A stretch of 37,880 nt of DNA from Candidatus Aegiribacteria sp. (GTDB lineage: Bacteria > Fermentibacterota > Fermentibacteria > Fermentibacterales > JCC-6): positions 1 to 37,880 of the forward strand of contig JAGLOY010000017.1 in assembly GCA_023138735.1 (NCBI GenBank), in the 5' to 3' direction. This document shows positions 31,597-37,880 of this stretch, one piece after another (position 1 is the stretch's first letter; the number at the start of each line of letters is the position of its first letter). The notes beneath the pieces were generated by a model. It was not told the DNA's origin and searched no databases. It worked only from the letters and a program-made list of their open reading frames with translations. Position numbers and translations under genes: made by a program.

Positions 31597-32064
31597 ATGG
31601 ATATCAGAATTGACAACCTTGAAAACATGCGCGCAGTCTGCATGGAGCACATCGGGCCATATAACGAGATAGGCCCCGTGTTCGGGAAACTCTGGAGTTT
31701 CACAAAGGAGAACTCTATCCCTGTGGATGATCAGAAATGGCTGGGCGTCTACTGGGACGATCCATCTCTTGTACCCACCGATAAGCTTCGATCGGAAGCG
31801 TGTGTAACAGTATGCAGCAAAACAGAAGTTCCGGATATAGAAGGCCTGACGATCAGGACACTTGAGGGCGGCAAATATGCCATAGGAACTTACGTAGGCC
31901 CCTACAGCGGCCTGGGAAATGCCTGGGGCGAGTTTGATGCCGCAATAAAGAAGATGGATACCAAACCAAGGGAAAGTCCATGTTTCGAGCTTTACGTCAA
32001 AGGTGGTGACGACAGCATCCCTGAAGATGAATGGATTACCGAGCTCTGCATACCGGTGGAATAA
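31597..32064 (+). CDS. GyrI-like / AraC effector-binding domain protein (SbmC type)
   Basis: A 155-residue stand-alone GyrI-like domain: an N-terminal strand with MRAVCMEHIGPYNEIGPVFGKLWSFTKEN, then KWLGVYWDDPSLVPTDKLRSEACVTV, a middle GGKYAIGTYVGPYSGLGNAWGEFDAAI and the closing CFELYVKG---IPEDEWITELCIPV. This is the SOUL/GyrI-type tandem fold found as the ligand-binding part of BmrR and Rob and alone in SbmC. Such proteins bind amphipathic drugs or toxins; some protect gyrase. A strong GCAGGAGGG site precedes ATG 31597. A strong terminator follows at once, so it is a one-gene unit with the palindromic promoter shared with the VOC genes. Confidence 0.9.
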   Translation: MDIRIDNLENMRAVCMEHIGPYNEIGPVFGKLWSFTKENSIPVDDQKWLGVYWDDPSLVPTDKLRSEACVTVCSKTEVPDIEGLTIRTLEGGKYAIGTYVGPYSGLGNAWGEFDAAIKKMDTKPRESPCFELYVKGGDDSIPEDEWITELCIPVE

Positions 32065-32085
32065 TACGTAATGAAATAGTAGTAT

Positions 32086-32115
32086 AACGGGGGTGGAAAT
32101 TCTGCCCCCGTTTTC
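32086..32115 (+). terminator. Rho-independent terminator after the GyrI-like gene
   Basis: AACGGGGG pairs with CCCCCGTT around an 11-base loop and is followed by a run of T (TTTTC). It separates the GyrI-like gene from the reductase gene. Confidence 0.9.
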
Positions 32116-32158
32116 TGTAGATTGTAATTGGTCAAAAAGTGTACCGGAATGGATATCG

Positions 32159-32926
32159 ATGAAAAAGATCACAGCCATTATAGGAAGCCCGAGAAAACAG
32201 AACACTCTTCGACTTGTTGAAACAATCGAACAGGCAATCTGCAAAAAGGAAAAGGTAGAGTTCAGTTACTTTCATCTTGCAGATATGAGAATTGAGCCGT
32301 GCAGAGGCTGTTTACTCTGCATTACAAAGGGTTTCGAGCATTGTCCAATCGATGATGACGTCAAATCTATAAACGAGGCTTTCACCTCAAGCGATGGAAT
32401 CATTCTGGCATCACCTGTTTACGTCATGCATATCACCTCCCAGATGAAGACCCTGATAGATCGGTTGTGCTATCTATGCCATCGCCCTGCTCTCTGCCAT
32501 TCGCAAGCAATGGCAGTATCAACAACCGGTGCTATCGGTCTGAAGAAAGCTCTATCGTATCTGAAGGGAGTACTTGAGATGTGGGGCTGCAGAAGCACCG
32601 TATCGGCAGGATTAGCAACACCCCCGGAGAATGACGTACAAAGCGCTTTCTCCAAAGCTGAATCCGGAAAGATCGAAGCAGCGGCCGGGAAGTTCCTGAG
32701 AAACCTCGATAAAGGAGACAGAAAACCTGTCAAACTCACCAGTCTCATCCAGTTCAAAATGCTGAGGATGATCTTCACTTCCGATAAAACCAGAGAAATT
32801 ATGCCGGCAGATCACGATTTCTACAGAAAACTCATCGGCAAGCGATACTTCACCTATGCAAGAATTTCTATTTTCAAAAGGTTCGTTGCATGGATAGTAC
32901 AAACGGTAGCTAAACCATTTCTATAA
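32159..32926 (+). CDS. Flavodoxin-fold NAD(P)H:FMN-type oxidoreductase (iron-sulfur flavoprotein-like)
   Basis: A 255-residue protein. ATG 32159 starts the canonical KKITAIIGSPRKQNTLRLVETI (the G-S-P-R-x-x-x-N/T-x-x FMN phosphate loop of the NADPH-dependent FMN reductase family); the longer frame begins inside the terminator and is rejected. Next come PCRGCLLCITKGFEHCPIDDDV, a Cys-rich loop (C-x-x-C-x-x-C spaced as in iron-sulfur flavoproteins), GIILASPVYVMHITSQMKTLIDRL and a variable C-terminal half with a basic helix (FAYARISIFKRFVAWIVQTVAKPFL-like). It probably reduces quinones or other electron acceptors. Weak GGAATGGA ribosome site. Stand-alone gene. Confidence 0.87.
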   Translation: MKKITAIIGSPRKQNTLRLVETIEQAICKKEKVEFSYFHLADMRIEPCRGCLLCITKGFEHCPIDDDVKSINEAFTSSDGIILASPVYVMHITSQMKTLIDRLCYLCHRPALCHSQAMAVSTTGAIGLKKALSYLKGVLEMWGCRSTVSAGLATPPENDVQSAFSKAESGKIEAAAGKFLRNLDKGDRKPVKLTSLIQFKMLRMIFTSDKTREIMPADHDFYRKLIGKRYFTYARISIFKRFVAWIVQTVAKPFL

Positions 32927-33047
32927 TCGCTGCAGTATAATAAAACATCTCGAAGACCCGGATTTCATGATATTCCGGATTTATTGATTATATATTGGAC
33001 TGTAAATATCAGGATGCTGTGTTATTTCACGGGAGGTCAGATCGTTG

Positions 33048-35243
33048 ATGAAAATCTTCGCTGTTTTAGTACTGCTTGCCGCCGGATTGAGTTATTCTCA
33101 GGTTCCGGTCACGGCAGTCAGAGTTGACGGATCACCCGAAATTGATGGTTATCTCAACGATGAATTATGGAGCCAGGCTCTTCCGGTTCAGGATGATTTT
33201 ATTCAGCACAGGCCGGACTGCGGGGAAGCAATGACAGAGATGACCGAGGTCAGGCTTCTATACAATGATAATGCTCTTTTCATTGCGTTTACCATGCATG
33301 ACAGTCAGCCTGAAGAGTTCACAAGGATGCTTGCACCGCGTGACAGCGATTTCTCAAGCGAATGGATAGGTATCTGGCTGGATACATACAACGATGATAA
33401 CAACGCATACTACTTCTTTATCAATGTTGATAATGTTCAGCAGGATGGCAGACTGTGTGAAGTTGGCGGCTGGGACGATAACTGGGATGGAATCTGGACA
33501 AGTGTAACCACTACCACTGATTCGGGGTGGACCGCTGAGATTGCGATCCCATTCTCTGTGCTGCGTTATTCCGCAAATGATGACCAGATATGGGGCATCA
33601 ACTTCAAGCGGACCATTACAAGAACCAACGAGAGTGCTTTTCTGTTCAGAATGGCGGATAACGGAAGTGTAAGAATCGAAGATTTTGGTGACCTGCATGG
33701 CCTGCAGTCACTTCCATCTCCTCAGCAGATAGAGCTGAGGCCCTATGCAGCCGGACGTATTCAGTATCTGCCCGATGCGGATGAGCAATGGGATCCCTGG
33801 GCAAACTCAGGGATCGATGGAAGAATCGGCATCTCTTCTGAAGTCCTGCTTGACCTGACAGTGAATCCTGATTTCGGACAGATAGAGGCTGACCCGGACG
33901 AAGCGAACCTTTCGCACTGGGAAAGTTTTCTTCCGGAAAAAAGGCCTTTCTTTCTTGAGGGTGCAGATCTGTTCAGCATGCCTTTCTCACTGTTCTATTC
34001 CAGAAGGATCGGTTCGGTTGCATCGAATGGGGACATCATCCCGGTACTTGGTGGAGCGAAACTTACAGGTTCTTTTGGAGGGTTCCGAGCCGGTTTTCTG
34101 AATGCTTACACTACATCTGTAAAGGAAGAAGGTACTGTTCTCGAGAGTCCAACGAATTACGCAGCAGGAAGGATTGTACGAGAATTCGGTGATGGAACGT
34201 ATATCGGTTTCAGCGGGACGAGTACCGATATCCCGGAGCACAACGGATCTGAATACAGCTATGGAAGATCGGGAGCTGTGGATGTTCAGCTCAGTTTCCT
34301 GGAAAACCACAGGATCAGCTCTGCAATTGCCGGAACATGGAACTCAGATGATAGCCTCTGGACCGACAATTTTGCCTACAATGCATTCTATGCGTATGTG
34401 GATGATAGATTCGATATCGATGGAGGTTTTTCTTTCCGGGAAGACAACTTCAACGCGAACATGATCGGGTACACTTCCTCAACAGGGGATTTAAACACCT
34501 GGGTAAGCGGTGGACTGTATCACCCGTTCTCCGGCAATGATGTTCTCCAGCATACCTGGGGTAACATTTACACATGGTACGATTACGTTCCGGGAGGTCC
34601 GGTAACCAATAGAGGAATCAACTTCAACACCGGCATTGTCTTTAGAAACAGATACCATATTGATATAGACCTGGGGTTCGATGGCTCAAGGACCGACAGG
34701 TACGAAGGACCCGATGGCACAAGATACGATGGTGGTAGCGATTTTGGTTTCAGCTGTTCAAGTGATTCAAGAGAGAAGCTGTACGGGTATCTCTGGGGTG
34801 GTATCCACTCTTACTGCGAAGGATCAAGGAATAATGCCGGTACATCAATTACTTTCAAACCTACGCCCAATGTGTTGCTTGATGCAGAGCTCGACTGGAG
34901 CCAGACTGCAGATGCCAGGAAGTACAACTGGGACCTCGAGGAGTGGGACCTGAGGGATACCGACTGGCGCTCCCTGATGTTGAGTGGAAACTGGATGTTC
35001 AGCAACTACTTCAGCCTGAGGCTCACATCTCAGATATCGAGATTCAGTACGGATTGGCAATCGGGTGAGAACAGTTGCAGTCACAGGCATTGGACGAACG
35101 CTCTAGTCAGCTGGGAATTCAGACCGGGAAGCATGTTCTTCCTTATGGTTGGTGAAAATGCTGATCCGGACGAATTCACAGGTGATTTCGGAGAACCCGA
35201 GTTTACCGTCTTCACTAAACTGACCTGGTTCCTGCCCGTCTGA
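33048..35243 (+). CDS. DUF5916 outer-membrane protein with CBM9-like N-terminal domain
   Basis: A 731-residue protein with signal peptide MKIFAVLVLLAAGLSYSQ. Residues ~20-210 are a CBM9/DOMON-like beta-sandwich (VDGSPEIDGYLNDELWSQALPVQDDFIQ...VRLLYNDNALFIAFTMHD...EWIGIWLDTYNDDNNAYYFFINVDN...WTAEIAIPFSVLRY), the usual N-terminal domain of DUF5916 proteins. The core block LLDLTVNPDFGQIEADPDEANLSHWESFLPEKRPFFLEG is the DUF5916 signature. Residues ~300-731 are alternating aromatic strands ending in -FTVFTKLTWFLPV, a C-terminal beta-barrel closing strand in the outer membrane. Probably a surface receptor or porin-like barrel; substrate unknown. GGGAGG is 10 bases ahead of ATG 33048 and a terminator follows. 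Confidence 0.92.
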   Translation: MKIFAVLVLLAAGLSYSQVPVTAVRVDGSPEIDGYLNDELWSQALPVQDDFIQHRPDCGEAMTEMTEVRLLYNDNALFIAFTMHDSQPEEFTRMLAPRDSDFSSEWIGIWLDTYNDDNNAYYFFINVDNVQQDGRLCEVGGWDDNWDGIWTSVTTTTDSGWTAEIAIPFSVLRYSANDDQIWGINFKRTITRTNESAFLFRMADNGSVRIEDFGDLHGLQSLPSPQQIELRPYAAGRIQYLPDADEQWDPWANSGIDGRIGISSEVLLDLTVNPDFGQIEADPDEANLSHWESFLPEKRPFFLEGADLFSMPFSLFYSRRIGSVASNGDIIPVLGGAKLTGSFGGFRAGFLNAYTTSVKEEGTVLESPTNYAAGRIVREFGDGTYIGFSGTSTDIPEHNGSEYSYGRSGAVDVQLSFLENHRISSAIAGTWNSDDSLWTDNFAYNAFYAYVDDRFDIDGGFSFREDNFNANMIGYTSSTGDLNTWVSGGLYHPFSGNDVLQHTWGNIYTWYDYVPGGPVTNRGINFNTGIVFRNRYHIDIDLGFDGSRTDRYEGPDGTRYDGGSDFGFSCSSDSREKLYGYLWGGIHSYCEGSRNNAGTSITFKPTPNVLLDAELDWSQTADARKYNWDLEEWDLRDTDWRSLMLSGNWMFSNYFSLRLTSQISRFSTDWQSGENSCSHRHWTNALVSWEFRPGSMFFLMVGENADPDEFTGDFGEPEFTVFTKLTWFLPV

Positions 35244-35314
35244 TCCGGTGAACTTCCCGAGGACGCTGACAAGACAGAGCTGGAACAGGGCTAGCTGCAA
35301 CCAGGGAATAAGTG

Positions 35315-35346
35315 AAGAGGGAGGCTGATGGCCTCCCCCTTCTCTT
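35315..35346. terminator. Bidirectional terminator between convergent genes
   Basis: GGGAGGC pairs with GCCTCCC around TGATG, with flanking AAGAG and CTCTT extending the stem. It lies between the stop of the DUF5916 gene (35243) and that of the FG-GAP gene (35364) and can serve both. Confidence 0.7.
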
Positions 35347-35363
35347 GTGACTGTGCGCGCGGG

Positions 35364-36527
35364 TTAGAGTTTCAGGAGCCTGAGAGTCGCAGTCCCTTCC
35401 GAATCACGAACGGTGGCGAAGTATGTTCCGGTGGCAAGGCTGGAACCGTCCAGCAGGTATGAGCCGCTGAAGCTACCATCCGCTACAATCCTTCCACTCA
35501 GATCGAATACCTCGATGACTGCATCGTTGAATCCGTCTCCCTGGATCAGAACCGATCCGTAGAAGGGATTCTGAGCGGGTAAAAGGGTTCTGGAAGGAAT
35601 CGTCTCAGGAGACTCAGCGGTGCCAGTGACGACCTGGATATGAACTTCGACGTATCCGTTATAGTCGCTGCTGAGGATATCGAGGAAAGAGTCCCCGTTC
35701 CAGTCGGCAACCGAGAACCTTATGCCGGAGTACTCGCTTACGAGTATTTCTGAGCCGCTGAAGGAAGGACTCGAATTGGTACCGGTGTTCTCATAATAAT
35801 AGATATTGTTATCGTTCGCTCCGCAGAGTAGATCTTTCTTGCCATCTAGATTGAGATCGATAACCTGGGGGCAGTTCCTGTAATGGAGGATATTGCTGCC
35901 GCCACTTTGAAGATTGGTGAAAGTGCTGAAAACGGGGTCGCTGTCACCGCCGTCGTTCAGATAAAGGCGGACATTACCGGTCTCGTTACCGACCAGCATG
36001 TCCAGGTTACCATCCTCGTTCCAGTCAACGCATACAGGAGCTGAATTGGCACCGGCATCAATTGTGGTTCCAGCGCATACGATATCCGCTTCCGCAGTGA
36101 GAGTAATTGCATCCAGGTTGGATGTCCGGCGGTAGTAATGGATGAATCCGTCCCGATCTCCGACGATGATGTCCAGAAGCCCGTCATCGTTCCAGTCCAC
36201 AACCTGTGGATTAGTTGAGCCCGTGCATCAACCATAGGACATGGAGATATTACTCCCATCGGCCTGAAGGTAGCTGAAGGAATTTAAGACCGGGCTGGCG
36301 TTGGTTCCAACGTTCTTGTAGAACCTTATGTAGCCGCTTGTGAACTGGCCCAGGATAAGGTCCTGAACGCCGTCGAGATCCCAATCGACTATGCAGGGAG
36401 CACCGTAATATCCAACGTCGATGGTACTGCCACCGGCGATCAGCTGGTAGCTGGGCTCGAAATCAGGAGCCTGTCCGAATACACCTGTTGCCATAAGCAG
36501 CAAGCAGAGAACAATCACGAATTTCAT
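35364..36527 (-). CDS. Exported FG-GAP/VCBS-repeat protein with sorting domain, interrupted by one in-frame TGA
   Basis: Two open segments (36527-36228 and 36200-35364) are in the same frame. Between them a single TGA (36230-36228) stands, in the context S-M-S-Y-G-[TGA]-C-T-G-S-T-N-P-Q-V-V-D-W-N-D-D-G. The first part has a signal peptide (MKFVIVLCLLLMATGVFGQ) and one FG-GAP repeat (PCIVDWDLDGVQDLILG). The second part has four more (VVDWNDDGLLDIIVGD, VCVDWNEDGNLDMLVG, VIDLNLDGKKDLLCG, VADWNGDSFLDILSS), together a propeller-like array with DxDxDG calcium loops. It ends with the sorting module (LLPAQNPFYGSVLIQGDGFNDAVIEVFDLSG...ATGTYFATVRDSEGTATLRLLKL). It is read through, recoded, or a very recent pseudogene. 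Confidence 0.78.
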
Positions 36528-36963
36528 TTACCCTCCTTACGATTGTACATTAACTCTGCATCTATATTGTACTTCCGGTTGAAAAGCAAGGGTTCCGGAA
36601 ATGAATCCGGAAACCACTACTGGAATTAGTCCCCGTCAGCGAAGTGATCGGGGCGTTCCAGCTTGACAGCGCGGATGCCATGCTGACCTCCAGACCGAAA
36701 AGCCATCAAAAAAAGCGGACTCAGAGCGAAAAAGGGGTATGCGCGAATATTGCGCCAGAAGGTATTCCGGTCTTCCCGAAGGGAAGCGATGCCTTGTGTG
36801 CCCTCAGCAGCAGGAAAGAAATCCTGCATTTGAAGCACATTAAGAGGAAGTCCTCAAGGCAGAGCTTGACATTGATGCTTAAATCTAGAAGAAAATCAAA
36901 TTGATATATTATGTTATCGTAATGAAATGCCGTATCGACCCATTTCAGTGATTGGAGTTGAAG
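36528..36963. other. Intergenic region without a supported gene
   Basis: About 435 bases between the FG-GAP start and the gene at 36964. A hairpin (TTCCGGA / TCCGGAA, 36593-36612) lies near the left, with no U-run. 36626-36838 stays open on both strands, but its composition does not look coding and no ribosome site fits. 36870-36950 is AT-rich and should hold the promoter of the next gene. Confidence 0.5.
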
Positions 36964-37695
36964 ATGAAATTCAGTAAAGGCAGGGAATTCAGCCCCGAGA
37001 TCACCGAGACGAAGATAGATCTTTACAGCAGGCTGATGGACTGGATAGAGAAAGTGTTACTCTCAGATTCACCCAGCCGCGATGATGCTATAAGCATGCT
37101 GGTATTGAGCAGGAAAGTAGCCTTCATTGCAAGTACAGGTGTGCTGGATGTAATGGACGAACTCACAGTCCATTACTTCGCGGCGGTTAACGATGGCAAA
37201 TTAAGCGATGCCCGCAAGAAAACCATGATGATCCTTCTTGGGAGACTGAGCCTGGAGATCCGCAAGGATATCCTGGAGGATATGGATCCAGAGGAAGAGA
37301 AGCACATTTTGAGGTCAATGGACAGGGGTGTGGAGGCTATCACTGGCAAGCCCAAGGAACGCAAGAGCTCTTCAATATCCCCAGAGGAAAGGGCGTCTCT
37401 GAAGAAGACCCTAAGGCTTCTGAAGAAGATGGATATAAAATGGGCCAAGATTAAGATGGGATACTCTGTCAAAGACGGGGAAGACAGATCCATCGCCCAT
37501 ATCTATGCTAGTATTGCCAACAGACCATCAGCAATACTCACTAAATCACTGTCCGATGATCAGAAGAAGGTTCTTGCAAAACACCTCAAGAAACTTGAAG
37601 CAAAAGCCCAGCTCGTAAAGGAAGGGAAGAACATTCCCATTCCCAAGGATATCACACCGGAAGACCTCTGCGCGATCCTGAAGGATATCCAGTAA
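36964..37695 (+). CDS. Hypothetical soluble helical protein
   Basis: A 243-residue protein from ATG 36964, six bases after GGAG (the TTG 12 bases upstream is less likely). Not recognised. Two all-alpha parts, an N-terminal bundle (ETKIDLYSRLMDWIEKVLLSDSPSRDDAISMLVLSRKVAFIASTG) and a C-terminal helical pair (LSDDQKKVLAKHLKKLEAKAQLVKEG), flank a basic, Ser-rich linker (GKPKERKSSSISPEERASLKKTLRLLKKM). Rich in Lys and Glu; no signal peptide, membrane segment or catalytic motif. Cytoplasmic; possibly a nucleic-acid or protein binding factor. It precedes an exported protein by 16 bases, so they may share a transcript. Confidence 0.75.
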   Translation: MKFSKGREFSPEITETKIDLYSRLMDWIEKVLLSDSPSRDDAISMLVLSRKVAFIASTGVLDVMDELTVHYFAAVNDGKLSDARKKTMMILLGRLSLEIRKDILEDMDPEEEKHILRSMDRGVEAITGKPKERKSSSISPEERASLKKTLRLLKKMDIKWAKIKMGYSVKDGEDRSIAHIYASIANRPSAILTKSLSDDQKKVLAKHLKKLEAKAQLVKEGKNIPIPKDITPEDLCAILKDIQ

Positions 37696-37711
37696 CCAGG
37701 AGGTAAATGTC

Positions 37712-37880
37712 ATGAAAAAGCTTCCAATCCTTTTAATAGCTATCCCTTTCATTGCAGTTGCATTCGAACCAGCTTATCAGAATCCCTTCCTCGAGTACCC
37801 GTTCCACACATCAAGCACAGAGGATGATATCATTGTGATCGTCATAAACGACAGTGATCCGATCGAGTGGGAATACGGAA
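37712..37880 (+). CDS. Exported protein, 5' end only (runs off window)
   Basis: CCAGGAGG lies seven bases before ATG 37712, and the frame stays open for 56 codons to the edge. It begins with a clear signal peptide (MKKLPILLIAIPFIAVAFEPA), followed by YQNPFLEYPFHTSSTEDDIIVIVINDSDPIEWEY. The start of a secreted protein; too little is present for a family. It begins 16 bases after the previous stop, probably the same operon. Confidence 0.75.
   Translation, partial: MKKLPILLIAIPFIAVAFEPAYQNPFLEYPFHTSSTEDDIIVIVINDSDPIEWEYG

Noticed and set aside
36626-36904. Open frames on both strands in the 36.6-36.9 kb gap
   Set aside because: They overlap each other antisense, have no ribosome site, and the translation (ending ERPDHFADGD on the minus strand) has no protein-like pattern. 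Possibly an interspersed repeat, but no second copy was seen in the window.
1-37880. CRISPR array, tRNA or rRNA genes
   Set aside because: No regularly spaced short repeats, no cloverleaf with a GGTTCRA loop, and no conserved rRNA stretches were found on reading both strands.

Overview
The window is a gene-dense bacterial chromosome fragment with moderate G+C. It carries many secreted proteins and lipoproteins. Several end in an 'NPF...' beta-sandwich followed by a G-x-Y-F-x-R strand, the FlgD-like / type IX-type C-terminal sorting module (ends of the proteins at 4570-6165, 12462-13499 and 35364-36527). Together with a DUF5916-type outer-membrane barrel and FG-GAP repeat proteins, this points to a Gram-negative member of the FCB-like candidate phyla (Fermentibacterota, Eisenbacteria or WOR-3 style). 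That assignment is inference from protein style; no rRNA or tRNA gene was seen.

Layout. 1-3 kb: a truncated TPR-esterase, then a + strand three-gene run ending in two tandem paralogous exported proteins. 3-8.7 kb: a UPF0178/PPOX pair, a small exported protein and a gluzincin-like exported metalloprotease (both without a normal start codon), then a lipoprotein-glycosyltransferase pair and an exported VCBS-like protein. 8.9-13.5 kb: a class III cyclase fused through one membrane segment to six EF-hands, facing a three-gene minus run (exported sorting-domain protein, GNAT, TPR protein). 13.6-15.6 kb: block A, VOC(-) / DUF3298(+) / lipoprotein(-). 15.6-19.2 kb: a two-gene unit with a 1039-residue multidomain alpha/beta hydrolase. 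19.8-28.4 kb: block B, the same three genes in the same order and strands. A kelch gene now separates VOC from DUF3298. A tyrosine-decarboxylase/antiporter operon and a radical-SAM operon separate DUF3298 from the lipoprotein. 28.8-37.9 kb: a third exported paralog, a 5'-nucleotidase lipoprotein, a GyrI-like protein, a flavodoxin-fold reductase, the DUF5916 protein, an FG-GAP protein interrupted by one in-frame TGA, and two genes at the right edge, the last truncated.

Main points. (1) A 525-bp direct repeat, colinear without indels, carries promoter, VOC gene and terminator; the terminator stems differ by a compensatory base-pair change. (2) The two VOC promoters and the GyrI-like promoter share the same architecture, TTGACA with a 16-bp spacer and an embedded GTAAACATATGTTTAC-type palindrome. 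This suggests one small regulon of ligand-binding proteins. (3) Recognisable 3' tails of lost genes remain between live genes: an EF-hand tail after the first DUF3298 gene and a 5'-nucleotidase tail before the second VOC gene. These show duplication followed by decay. (4) The best candidate for an undescribed system is the GC-rich radical SAM/SPASM gene that overlaps a 113-residue partner and is preceded by a foldable leader. The cyclase-EF-hand fusion is the second.
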